Source: Desulfovibrionales bacterium (lineage in GTDB: Bacteria; Desulfobacterota; Desulfovibrionia; Desulfovibrionales; Desulfomicrobiaceae). From it: 37,222 nt of DNA. Below are positions 1 through 7,571 of this stretch, one piece after another. The notes beneath the pieces are model-generated. The model was not told the origin of the DNA. It was given only the letters and a program-made list of their open reading frames with translations, and ran no database searches. Location: assembly GCA_012729655.1 (NCBI GenBank), contig JAAYCS010000217.1:1-37222 (forward strand), written 5' to 3'. Position 1 is the first letter of the stretch. Every line of letters begins with the position of its first letter. A program made the translations under genes and the position numbers.

Positions 1-171
1 ATCGCCCTCGCGCCGGACGGCCACCTCGTCGGACTGGGCCAGGGCTTGGCGCATCTCCGCTTCCTGGTTGTCCATCATGCGGCCGATTCCGGCCCCGGCC
101 AGACCGCCGATGGCCGCACCCGCGGCCCGCTTCGGTGCGAACCGCGGTTTCTTGCATGCGGTAAAATGCAA
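1..171 (-). pseudogene. 5'-truncated OmpA-family glycine-zipper protein, fragment at window edge
   Basis: Read on the minus strand, this frame gives a glycine-zipper segment (AAGAAIGGLAGAGIGRMM) followed by DNQEAEMRQALAQSDEVAV, the arrangement found between the lipoprotein N-terminus and the OmpA domain in outer-membrane OmpA-family lipoproteins. The frame runs off the left edge, so any OmpA domain lies outside. Upstream there is no signal peptide, lipobox or first glycine zipper. The frame continues back through about 15 unrelated residues directly to the TAG stop of the cytochrome b gene, only one codon before a possible TTG. The 5' end therefore appears lost or joined elsewhere, by rearrangement or misassembly. 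Family assignment rests on a short segment. Confidence 0.5.
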
Positions 172-174
172 CGG

Positions 175-818
175 CTAACGCTTCTGCTGCACTTCCCAAT
201 CCGCCACTTCGCCCTCCTCCACCTCTTCCCAGCCACTGAACATGGCCGCGATGTGGCTGGTCAGAGTATGGCCGGTGGTTGTCATGTACACATGCACGAT
301 GACAAAGGCCAGAATGGCGAAGGCGCAGCCGAGGTGGATGATTGCCAGCAGGCGCAGGTTCAGAAAGGTCCAGCCCCAGATGGCCCAGTCGTTATACAGG
401 TAATACAGCAAAACCCCGTGCCCATCTGCAGGGTCAACAGAACGGCCGTCAGGCCGAGATAGGTCAAACGCTGCAGGGGGTTGTGCTTTGCTTCTTTGGA
501 TTTTGCCACGGGGTGCGGCAGCCCCTTGAAAATGCCCGAGGAATAATAGCCAATGACTTCGAACAGCTTCTTGGTTGTCGGGATGTACTGCCGCCACTCG
601 CCCGTGGTGAAGACCCAGAAGACAATGAAGATGAAGAGCACGATCCAGGTCAGGCCCAGGAAGTTGTGGTATTCCACTGCATTCTGGAACCCGAAGAGAG
701 AGAACGTGCCATGGACCTCGAATCCGGTCAAAAGGAGCAGGAAGATGAGCAGGGACTGCACCCAATGCCAGAACCGCTCGAATCGCGTGTACAGATAGAT
801 TTTTTTCTTGGCGCTCAT
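175..818 (-). pseudogene. membrane cytochrome b (b561/hydrogenase type), one-base frameshift
   Basis: The first frame starts at 818 behind a good AGGAAGGAG site and reads as a four-helix cytochrome b: FWHWVQ in helix 1, EYHNFLGLTW in helix 2, then a loop and LTYLGLTAVLLTLQMGTG in helix 3. After about residue 134 the match continues only in the -1 frame, with VLLYYLYNDW, then IIHLGCAF and VHVYMTTTGH in helix 4, ending at TAG 175-177. The break lies at a GGGG run followed by TTTT (complement of 411-417); one extra G would restore a protein of about 214 residues. Conserved histidines in helices 1, 2 and 4 suit two b haems. Such subunits pass electrons between quinones and a periplasmic partner, but none lies upstream. 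Either a real frameshift mutation or a homopolymer sequencing error could explain it. Confidence 0.75.
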
Positions 819-962
819 GACTTACTCCTTCCTCCGTCCGGAACCGCTCAACAACCAGCACTGCAGCAACGCAACTCGTTGCGTATCAATGGCAAAATAC
901 AGGAAAAAGTTCAGTGAATGGGATCCTGGTCTGTGTCGGAGGGGAATTTTGCAGTGCAGTAC

Positions 963-1418
963 TTATGCCTTATTGGCCTTCCCAAAAATGGACTGGATGG
1001 AAATCCTGAACACCCGCGCCTTGTCCCTGAACTTTTCGATGTACCGCAATCCTTGGGGGATGAATTGCGCGGAATACTTGCGAACAAGGCCTTCGAGGGC
1101 CAGCTGCTTTTCAGCACCAAAAGCTTCGGAAGCAAGACCGGTGACAATGCAGCTTTCATATTTTGTCCCGAAATCAGCGGGCACGATCTCGGTCTCTCCC
1201 ACCACACAGAAAGAGACCCGGGGGGTGGCAGTTATGTTCTCGATCTTTTTCCCTGTTGTGGCGCAGTGGAAATAAATGCTTTCATCGATGACGCAGTAAT
1301 TGACAGGCACGCCGTATGGCTCGTTCGTGGCGGACGCGGTGCTCAAAATCCCGTACTCGCCCTTCTGGAGAAGGGAAAAAGCTTCTGCTTGGGGCATCAG
1401 TCTGTCCTGTCTGCGCAT
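963..1418 (-). CDS. pyridoxamine 5'-phosphate oxidase-like FMN-binding protein (NimA-like)
   Basis: The 151-residue protein begins MRRQDRLM at 1418, chosen over the ATG 30 codons upstream because AGAGAGG lies at normal spacing. It contains the split-barrel flavin-binding pattern of the PPOx/nitroimidazole reductase family: a short N-terminal helix, GEYGILSTA, PYGVPVNYCV, IYFHCATTGKKIENI, then VSFCVVGE and the C-terminal GLASEAFG and VFRISI strands. Members bind FMN or haem as dimers and often reduce nitro groups or act as flavin reductases; the substrate cannot be inferred here. It is monocistronic, with 144 bases to the cytochrome b start and a long empty region upstream. Confidence 0.85.
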   Translation of the reverse strand: MRRQDRLMPQAEAFSLLQKGEYGILSTASATNEPYGVPVNYCVIDESIYFHCATTGKKIENITATPRVSFCVVGETEIVPADFGTKYESCIVTGLASEAFGAEKQLALEGLVRKYSAQFIPQGLRYIEKFRDKARVFRISIQSIFGKANKA

Positions 1419-1866
1419 GGTGTCCTCTCTGGATATTCTGGGCCATTCCGTTCGCCATGACCGGAAAGCACTCTGGCTGTGGATGAAACAGCTGTCCGCA
1501 ACGTTCACTGTCCGGGATAGTCAAGGAACGAACTTCTGTTCCATGGGAAATTGGATTCATCCGTCTCCTGAACTGAACACGGGCAGGCTCCTGCCAACTG
1601 CCGTGGCTCAGGCTTTGCCCCATTCCGGCCTGTCCATGCCGATGAAGTGGAGGTGGGACTGCCCGCGAGCAAAAGGGAAAGCAACAACCCATGCAGATTG
1701 ACCGGCCTCGAAGCCCCCCGGGCATAGCCTGGTCCATGGCCCGCGCGTTGACGCGGATCAGGGCATGACGGGCTGCCATGGCCAGAAACGCCAAAAAAGG
1801 ACCCCGCGCGGCATTGTGCATGCTGCCGGATGGCCGATTTTTTTTACCGGAAGAACACGAGTGCGT
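1419..1866. other. 448-base intergenic region, no gene recognised
   Basis: Open frames cross this stretch on both strands, but none has a convincing ribosome binding site together with a recognisable protein. Visible structure is limited to a short inverted repeat, GGAAC-8-GTTCC near 1526-1543, and a T8 run near 1838-1845. The region must contain the promoter of the PPOx-like gene and the end of the nucleotide-sugar dehydrogenase transcript. I do not recognise a riboswitch or tRNA. Confidence 0.5.
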
Positions 1867-3582
1867 TCAATTTTCCCCTTTCTGCACCTTTTTCTTGATC
1901 CTCTGGATATGTCCCCGACCCAGCCCCTTCACCTCGCAGCCCAACTCGAAATAGCGTTCGATCTGGGCGTCGCTGAGCATGCCGAAACAGTCGATCACCG
2001 CGGCGCAGGTGCCGATCATGTCCACCACGGCCTCGGGGGTCAGGGCCTTGTAGGGCTGATGGGGCACGGCCAGGACCACCGCATCGACTCCGGCCAGGGC
2101 CTGGGGCAGGGTGTCAGCCATCTTCAGGTCACGCAGGTGGTCCTGATTGCGGAAAAACCGTGCCCAGCTCTTGCCCGAGGCCGGATAGGTTTCCTGTTTT
2201 TCAAACTCCCACCAGTGGCGCACATACGGGTCATGGACAGCGACCTCCGCGCCCATCTCGGCCAGTTTGCGCACGATCATTTCCGAACCGCTGTACCGGG
2301 TGTCCCCCACGTCCTGGCGGTACGAGGCCCCGAGCACAGCGACCCGCGAAGCGGCCACGATTTTGCCCATGTTGCGCAGGGCGTCGCGCACCAGCTGGGC
2401 CACGTGCAGGGAACGCGTATCGTTGATGTCGATGGCCAGGGGGGTGATCTTGAAGATGTCGTCCTCAAACCCCATCAGGGTGTTGTAGGCCCATACCCCA
2501 AGACCTCCGTCCTTGGGCAGGCAGTATCCGCCCACCCCGGGCCCGGGAAAGATGATGTTGTCGTGGGTTGGCCGGACCTTGATGGCCTCAATGACCTTGA
2601 TCAGGTCCACTCCGTTGAGCTCGGCGAACCTGCTCCATTCGTCCAGAAAGGCCAGGATGGTCGCCCGGTAGGAGTTTTCCACGATCTTGCACGTCTCGGA
2701 TTCGATGGGCCGGTCCAGCACGGTCAGGGGGAATTTGTCCACATTGAGCACATTGCCCAGGAAACGCACCACCTTGTCCCGGGCCTCGGCGTTGACCCCG
2801 GAGCAGACCCGCCAGAAATCCCGGATCGAGGCCACGTACTGGCGACCGGGCATGACCCTTTCGTAGGAATGGGCCAGCAGCGGTTCGGATCGGGAGACCT
2901 GGTCAGCCCCCTGATCCTGGACCAGACCGCGTTGGGCAAAGGCCTTTTTCAGAATGGGATAGGCCACATACTCGGTCGTGCCCGGGGGTACAGTGGTTTC
3001 GATGAGTACCAGACAATGGGGCTGAATCTTCTCCCCGACAACCCGAAGGCTCTCCTCCAGGGCCTTGATCTCGGCATGGCCATCGCGCACGTCGCCCAGG
3101 GCGTTCTTGTGGTAGTCGCACTGCACGTCCACGACCACGACATCGGCTAACGCCAGGGCCTCGTACGAGAAGGTCGCGGTCAGGGTCTTCTTGTCCCGCA
3201 CGCATCGCGCGATGAGGGGCGCCACCTCAGGGTCCTCAGCCTCCACCGGGGCCTGACCCCGGTTCAGGTAGGGGATCTTCCAGTAGGACCGCGGGCTTGG
3301 GCGCTGCATGCCCATGACACAGTAGAGCGGCGCCCCCGTGTCCTTGTGCACGGCATCGGCCACCACGCCGGCCATGACCGCGCCCACAAAGCCCACTCCC
3401 ATGACCACCACGATCTCGCGACCCAATGCGCGCTGGGCTTCGACCAGTTGGAGCAGTCGCTGGTTTTCCCTGTCGTAGTCGGCTTGCGTGGGGAGGGGAA
3501 AAACTTGGCCTTCCGGCGACACGGAAACGAGATCGGGATGTATCGCGGGATCGGAGGCAAAATGGTGTGCGGCGTTGGACAT
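1867..3582 (-). CDS. UDP-glucose/GDP-mannose-type nucleotide-sugar dehydrogenase
   Basis: The 571-residue protein starts at ATG 3582 behind AAGGAG. It carries the N-terminal Rossmann motif GVGFVGAVMA (about residues 60-70), the ETTVPPGTTE signature, the helical dimerisation region with ESETCKIVENSYRA, the catalytic-cysteine motif GPGVGGYCLPKD (Cys354), and the C-terminal UDP-binding domain (VAVLGASYRQDVGDTRYS). The family oxidises a UDP- or GDP-sugar C6 alcohol, or an N-acetylhexosamine, to the uronic acid with two NAD+ through a cysteine thiohemiacetal. At 571 residues it exceeds the usual 390-450, with a ~55-residue N-terminal lead and extra sequence between the NAD domain and the PPGT motif. 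It stands alone, so the sugar and the polymer are unknown. A surface polysaccharide role is likely. Confidence 0.9.
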   Translation of the reverse strand: MSNAAHHFASDPAIHPDLVSVSPEGQVFPLPTQADYDRENQRLLQLVEAQRALGREIVVVMGVGFVGAVMAGVVADAVHKDTGAPLYCVMGMQRPSPRSYWKIPYLNRGQAPVEAEDPEVAPLIARCVRDKKTLTATFSYEALALADVVVVDVQCDYHKNALGDVRDGHAEIKALEESLRVVGEKIQPHCLVLIETTVPPGTTEYVAYPILKKAFAQRGLVQDQGADQVSRSEPLLAHSYERVMPGRQYVASIRDFWRVCSGVNAEARDKVVRFLGNVLNVDKFPLTVLDRPIESETCKIVENSYRATILAFLDEWSRFAELNGVDLIKVIEAIKVRPTHDNIIFPGPGVGGYCLPKDGGLGVWAYNTLMGFEDDIFKITPLAIDINDTRSLHVAQLVRDALRNMGKIVAASRVAVLGASYRQDVGDTRYSGSEMIVRKLAEMGAEVAVHDPYVRHWWEFEKQETYPASGKSWARFFRNQDHLRDLKMADTLPQALAGVDAVVLAVPHQPYKALTPEAVVDMIGTCAAVIDCFGMLSDAQIERYFELGCEVKGLGRGHIQRIKKKVQKGEN

Positions 3583-3776
3583 GGATCTACAACTCCTTGC
3601 CGGATTGATGTTTGAAATGCTCAAGGTTCCAGAATCAGGGATTGTGCTTCGGATGTATCCGACGTTCTCCTGCCTGCCCTGCACCAGAGGTAGCCCGAAG
3701 CGACCACGAATGCAAGGCAACCCTTCGTCATACAAGACAAAGATGAATTTTATGGAAGGCACTTCCACGCCGGTGG

Positions 3777-5612
3777 TCAGCACTTCGCATTGGCTGGGAC
3801 TGATCCGAGGGCCCCCAACGCAGCGTGGATGGCCACTGCTTTCCGGAACCCCAGCCCGGGCAAAGCGGCCAGTTCATCCACGGATGCGGCCACCATGGCC
3901 TCCAGACTCCCGAACCGCTCCCAAAGCAGCCGGGCGGTCTTGGGACCGATGCCCGACAGACTGTCCAGCTCGGATTTGAACTGGGTCCCGCGCTTGTGCC
4001 GACGCAGGCGGGAGATGGCGAAGCGGTGGGCCGTGTCCCGCACATGCTGCAGGAAGAGCAGCTCGGGGCTGCCGGCCTTGAGGTGCGCAGGATTCTTGCG
4101 GCCAGGAAGAAACACCGCATCGCCCAGCTCCCCGGCCCGGCGGCTCTCGCCCTTGGCAATGGCGGCCAGAGCGAACAGACCAGCAGCCCCGACCTCGTTC
4201 AGGGCCCGTTCCACGGCCCTGAGCTGCCCCCTGCCCCCGTCGATGAGCAGCAAATCCGGCCAGGGCGGACCTGACTGGACGCGCCGCACTGCGAAACGGG
4301 CCAGGGCCAGATAGTCGTCCGCACTGCCCTCCAGTTCGGGAAAGGCGTAAATGCGGTAGGCCTCCTTGTCCTCCTGTCCGTCGGTGAACGCGACCAGGCC
4401 TGCCCGCATGCCTTCGCCCTGGATGTGGGATACATCCACGCATTCCACGCGACCGATCTCCCTGTCCAGGCCCAGGGCACGGGCCAGCCCCTTGCCGTCG
4501 GCTCCGGCCCGGCGGTGCTGGCGCACGTCGGCCCGGGCGTTGGCAGTGGCGATGTCCACCAATCGGCGCTCCTGTTCTCCCCGGGCCTTGGCCAGGACTG
4601 TTTTGCCTCCACGCAGATCCGACAGGATCTCGCCCACTCCGGGATCCGCCCCGCCCAAAGCCGTGACCAGACGCGCAGGAATGAAGCGCTCAGCGGTGTA
4701 GAACTGCAGGATGAACGCATTGATCACGGTCCGTTCGTCCTCGGCTGTCTGCACTGACGCCCCCGGAAACCAGAAGGTCTGACCGTCGATGATCCGGCCC
4801 TGACGGACGAAAACGACGGCCAGACTGATCCCTGTGTCATGGCTGTGCAGGCCCAGGACGTCCAGATCCCGGCCGTCGGACAGGACCGCAGCCTGGCGCT
4901 CGGTGGTCTCCTGCAGGGACCGGATGCTGTCCCGCAGCCGGGCTGCCCGCTCGAAGTCCAGAGCCTCGGAGGCGGCCAGCATCTCGGTCTCTAAGCCGGC
5001 CACCAGCTCGGCCGACTTGCCGGACAGGAAAAGCTCCACCTGCCTGACCACCTCCAGGTACGCCTCCTGGGATACGGGGAGACAGCACGGCGCCAGACAG
5101 CGGCCGATGTGGTATTGCAGACAGGGCCGGACCCGGTTGGCGAAGACCGTATCCCGGCATTTACGCAAGGGAAAGAGGCGATCGATGACCCGCTTGGTCT
5201 CCCGGGCGGCCAGGGCCGAGGTGAAAGGACCGAAATAGACCGATCCGTCGCGGATGACCCTGCGGGTCAGGCGCAAAGCCGGGAAGGGATGGTTACGGGC
5301 CAGACAAAAGAGAACGTACTGTTTGTCGTCACGCAGAACGATGTTGTATTTGGGCCGGTGCTTCTTGATCAGGCTCGCTTCCAGGAGCAACGCCTCCTTT
5401 TCCGTGGACGTGCACAGGAAGTCGATGCCCTGCACCTTCGGCATCATGGCCCTGACCTTGATCGGCAGGCGGTGGTCAGGCTGGAAATAGGAGGCCACCC
5501 GGCGGCGCAGGTGCTTGGCCTTCCCCACATAAATGATTCTGCCCGCGGCGTTCTTCATCAGATAGACGCCCGGGCAGGTGGGGAAACTGACCAGATCCTC
5601 TCGCAGATTCAT
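3777..5612 (-). CDS. uvrC: excinuclease ABC subunit C
   Basis: The 611-residue product matches UvrC length and order: N-terminal GIY-YIG nuclease (CPGVYLMKNAAGRIIYVGKAKHLRRRV) for the 3' incision, a cysteine-containing linker (CLQYHIGRCLAPCC), the UVR UvrB-binding helix pair (about 200-240, LDFERAARLRDSIRSLQ), the RNase H-like 5' nuclease domain (ECVDVSHIQGEGMRAG, LLLIDGGRGQL) and a C-terminal helix-hairpin-helix pair (LSGIGPKTARLLW, LPGLGFRKAVA). It cuts both sides of a lesion in nucleotide excision repair with UvrB. Its ATG overlaps the pcnB stop by ATGA, so translation is probably coupled. It is the last gene of the nine-gene operon. Confidence 0.98.
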   Translation of the reverse strand: MNLREDLVSFPTCPGVYLMKNAAGRIIYVGKAKHLRRRVASYFQPDHRLPIKVRAMMPKVQGIDFLCTSTEKEALLLEASLIKKHRPKYNIVLRDDKQYVLFCLARNHPFPALRLTRRVIRDGSVYFGPFTSALAARETKRVIDRLFPLRKCRDTVFANRVRPCLQYHIGRCLAPCCLPVSQEAYLEVVRQVELFLSGKSAELVAGLETEMLAASEALDFERAARLRDSIRSLQETTERQAAVLSDGRDLDVLGLHSHDTGISLAVVFVRQGRIIDGQTFWFPGASVQTAEDERTVINAFILQFYTAERFIPARLVTALGGADPGVGEILSDLRGGKTVLAKARGEQERRLVDIATANARADVRQHRRAGADGKGLARALGLDREIGRVECVDVSHIQGEGMRAGLVAFTDGQEDKEAYRIYAFPELEGSADDYLALARFAVRRVQSGPPWPDLLLIDGGRGQLRAVERALNEVGAAGLFALAAIAKGESRRAGELGDAVFLPGRKNPAHLKAGSPELLFLQHVRDTAHRFAISRLRRHKRGTQFKSELDSLSGIGPKTARLLWERFGSLEAMVAASVDELAALPGLGFRKAVAIHAALGALGSVPANAKC

Positions 5613-6877
5613 CTGCGCCGCCGGCGGGAGGGCCGCTTGCGGGGCGGTCTTGGATGTTCGGAACGGAACCCGTCGGATACTGGCCGCTCAGACTCCACTT
5701 CTCTGCGCAGATCCTTCCAGGCTGTGGTGTGGCTTAGGTCGTCGCCGGCCACGCGCAAACCCAGTTCGTACAGGGCCAGAGTCTCGGGAAAACAGTCCTG
5801 GGCCACGAACCCACGCTTGGAAAAACGCTTGCGCTTGTCTGGCTCGAACCGGGTCTGGTTGACCATGATCTGGATCAAACGGGCAGACATCCACTTGGGC
5901 ATACAGATGCGCGTACACAGGGGCGTGAGGAGGTCCGCCAGGAGTTCGGCGAAGACCACCCGCTCGCCCTGGGCCGCGTACCTGTCCGCCACGCGCCGCA
6001 CCGGCGCGAATAAAAGGGCCGCAAAAAGCAGGACCGGTTCGGCCTTGCCCGTGTCCCGGATCCGCTCGTCCAGGTGCGCCAGCCAATCCCACAGCACGGA
6101 GTCCTGACCGTGGTCGTGATCCAGGAATTCGGCCACCTCCGGCAGCATGTCGTGCAGCAGGCCGGTCTTGTACAGCAGGCGGAACGCCTTCTCCCCGCAT
6201 CCGAAGGCGAAGAGCTTCTGCAGCTCCTCGAAGATGCGCGGGGAGGAAGCCTTCATAATTTCTTCGTGGTGGCGCAGGATGGCGTTGTAGGTGACGGGCT
6301 CGATATGGAAGTCGAGCCTGGCGGCAAAACGGATCGCCCGTATCATGCGCACCGGGTCCTCCCGGAAACGGATGTTCGGGTCCCCGATGCTGCGGATGAG
6401 ACGATTGCGGATGTCGCTCAGGCCTCCCACATGGTCGATGATGGTGAACCGTTCAATCTCGTAGAAGAGTCCGTTGATGGTGAAATCCCGGCGCAGGGCG
6501 TCCTCCTCCGGCGTCCCGTAGCAATTGTCACGCAACATATACAGCTCGCCGTCATCGGTCTCCTCTTCCTGCACCGGGCAACGCCGGAAGGTGGCCGTTT
6601 CGATGATGTGGTCGTCAAAACGGATGTGGGCCAGCCGGAACCTGCGACCGATCAGGAAGCAATTCTGGAATATTTTCTTGATCTGGGAGGGAGTGGCATT
6701 GGTGCTGACGTCGAAATCCTTGGGCGTGCGGCCGAGGATGAGATCGCGCACACTTCCTCCCACGAGATAGGCGGTGAATCCTTTGCGCGCCAGGCGGTAC
6801 ATGACCTTCAGTGCGTCAGGATGGATATGCTTGCGGGAGACGGGATGCTCGGAACGCGGGATAATGACGGAAGTCAT
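5609..6877 (-). CDS. pcnB: poly(A) polymerase / CCA-adding-type nucleotidyltransferase (PcnB family)
   Basis: The 422-residue protein has the class II nucleotidyltransferase head: YLVGGSVRDLILGRTPKDFDVST (catalytic aspartates in DFD), ETATFR, RRDFTINGLFYE and the RNA-binding RMIRAIRFAARLDF motif. It ends in a run of arginines and prolines typical of PcnB. The longer body and basic tail favour poly(A) polymerase I, which adds 3' A tails that promote RNA decay, over tRNA CCA addition. Family members are easily confused and some deltaproteobacteria use such proteins for partial CCA addition, so the exact activity is not proven. It overlaps the thioesterase stop and the uvrC start by ATGA at either end. 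Confidence 0.92.
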   Translation of the reverse strand: MTSVIIPRSEHPVSRKHIHPDALKVMYRLARKGFTAYLVGGSVRDLILGRTPKDFDVSTNATPSQIKKIFQNCFLIGRRFRLAHIRFDDHIIETATFRRCPVQEEETDDGELYMLRDNCYGTPEEDALRRDFTINGLFYEIERFTIIDHVGGLSDIRNRLIRSIGDPNIRFREDPVRMIRAIRFAARLDFHIEPVTYNAILRHHEEIMKASSPRIFEELQKLFAFGCGEKAFRLLYKTGLLHDMLPEVAEFLDHDHGQDSVLWDWLAHLDERIRDTGKAEPVLLFAALLFAPVRRVADRYAAQGERVVFAELLADLLTPLCTRICMPKWMSARLIQIMVNQTRFEPDKRKRFSKRGFVAQDCFPETLALYELGLRVAGDDLSHTTAWKDLRREVESERPVSDGFRSEHPRPPRKRPSRRRRR

Positions 6878-7374
6878 GGGCGAAATGTAATCCTTGACGG
6901 TGTTGAGTGTGACCGTTCGGCCAGCCGTTGGGCGCGGCGGGCCAGTGCTTCCTCGTTGCGCCGCCGGTCCTCCTCGGATTCCAGAATCAGCCCCGGAACA
7001 GGTACGGGGCGATGACGGCGGTCAAGGGCCACAAAGGTCAGATAGGCCGAATTGGTGTGCCTGATGGCCCCGGTGAACAGGTTTTCAGCCTCCACCCGCA
7101 CCCCCACCTCCAGTGACGTCGTGCCGACCATGTTCACGCTGGCGAAAAACGTGACCAGTTCTCCGATATGCACCGGCTCGTGGAAAATGGTCCGGTCTAT
7201 GGAAAGGGTGACCACGTTCCCTCGCACATGGCGCATGGCCGCTACGGCGGCCACTGTATCGATCTGATGCAGGATGAACCCGCCGTGCACAATGCCGGCT
7301 GGATTGGCATTCTGCGGCTGCACGGAACAGGAGATGGTCGCCCGGCTGGCGGACACGGGTTTGGATCTATTCAT
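6874..7374 (-). CDS. acyl-CoA thioesterase, hotdog fold (YciA-like)
   Basis: The 166-residue protein shows a single hotdog domain. PAGIVHGGFILHQIDTVAAVAA carries the substrate-binding HGG motif and the active-site aspartate of the YciA/ACOT group, followed by VVTLSIDRTIFHEPVHIGELV and the strand LEVGVRVEAENLFTG. Members hydrolyse acyl-CoA to fatty acid and CoA. The C-terminal 45 residues are charged and rich in arginine and glutamate. The start at 7374 overlaps the stop of the dual-CXXC gene by ATGA, and its own stop overlaps pcnB. Chain-length preference cannot be read from sequence. Confidence 0.9.
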   Translation of the reverse strand: MNRSKPVSASRATISCSVQPQNANPAGIVHGGFILHQIDTVAAVAAMRHVRGNVVTLSIDRTIFHEPVHIGELVTFFASVNMVGTTSLEVGVRVEAENLFTGAIRHTNSAYLTFVALDRRHRPVPVPGLILESEEDRRRNEEALARRAQRLAERSHSTPSRITFRP

Positions 7375-7571
7375 ACGCGATCACAGGGAATGTTGGCCAG
7401 ATACTCCTCCATCAGGTCGTCGAGGGTCGTGCCGAATTCCTGGAGTCCAAAATGCGCGCCACAGGACCTGCAGCGCAGCGACACGGACCGTCAGGTCCGC
7501 CTGACCTGCAACAGGCCCCTGCATGTGGTGCAGCGGAGGTTTGTGCGAAAATCGCGGTGTTCGAAGGTCAT
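7371..7571 (-). CDS. dual-CXXC small protein, probable selenoprotein (in-frame TGA at codon 27)
   Basis: Read through the TGA at 7493-7491 as selenocysteine, this gene gives 66 residues: an N-terminal part ending CTTC-RGLLQVRRT, then Sec27, then RSVSLRCRSCGAHFG and an acidic LDDLMEEYLANIP tail. There are two CXXC pairs, CTTC and CRSC, as in zinc ribbons or thiol redox proteins. Three observations favour readthrough: the ATG overlaps the HDOD stop as ATGA, the final TGA overlaps the thioesterase ATG as ATGA, and a SECIS-like hairpin follows the internal TGA. Stopping at codon 27 would leave one CXXC and an unusual 117-base gap inside a gapless operon. I recall a family of dual-CXXC small (seleno)proteins in this lineage. 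Its biochemical role is unknown; thiol/selenol redox or metal binding is inferred. A decayed gene is the alternative. Confidence 0.85.
7455..7477 (-). promoter_or_regulatory. SECIS-like hairpin downstream of in-frame TGA
   Basis: On the minus-strand transcript, nine consecutive pairs (three of them G-U) form UGCGCUGCA / UGUGGCGCG around a five-base GGUCC loop. The loop begins 22 bases after the TGA. Bacterial SECIS elements lie inside the coding region just after UGA and display a short G/U-bearing apical loop to SelB; the fdhF element of E. coli has a comparable GGUC apex. The stem encodes the second CXXC and the loop lies over the RS between its cysteines. Confidence 0.75.

Noticed and set aside
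405-425. Programmed -1 frameshift in the cytochrome b
   Set aside because: The bases do not form a canonical X-XXY-YYZ slippery heptamer and no downstream pseudoknot was obvious; mutation or sequencing error is simpler.
1765-3150. 461-residue plus-strand frame antisense to the nucleotide-sugar dehydrogenase
   Set aside because: Histidine- and glycine-rich translation without domain; antisense to a well-supported gene.
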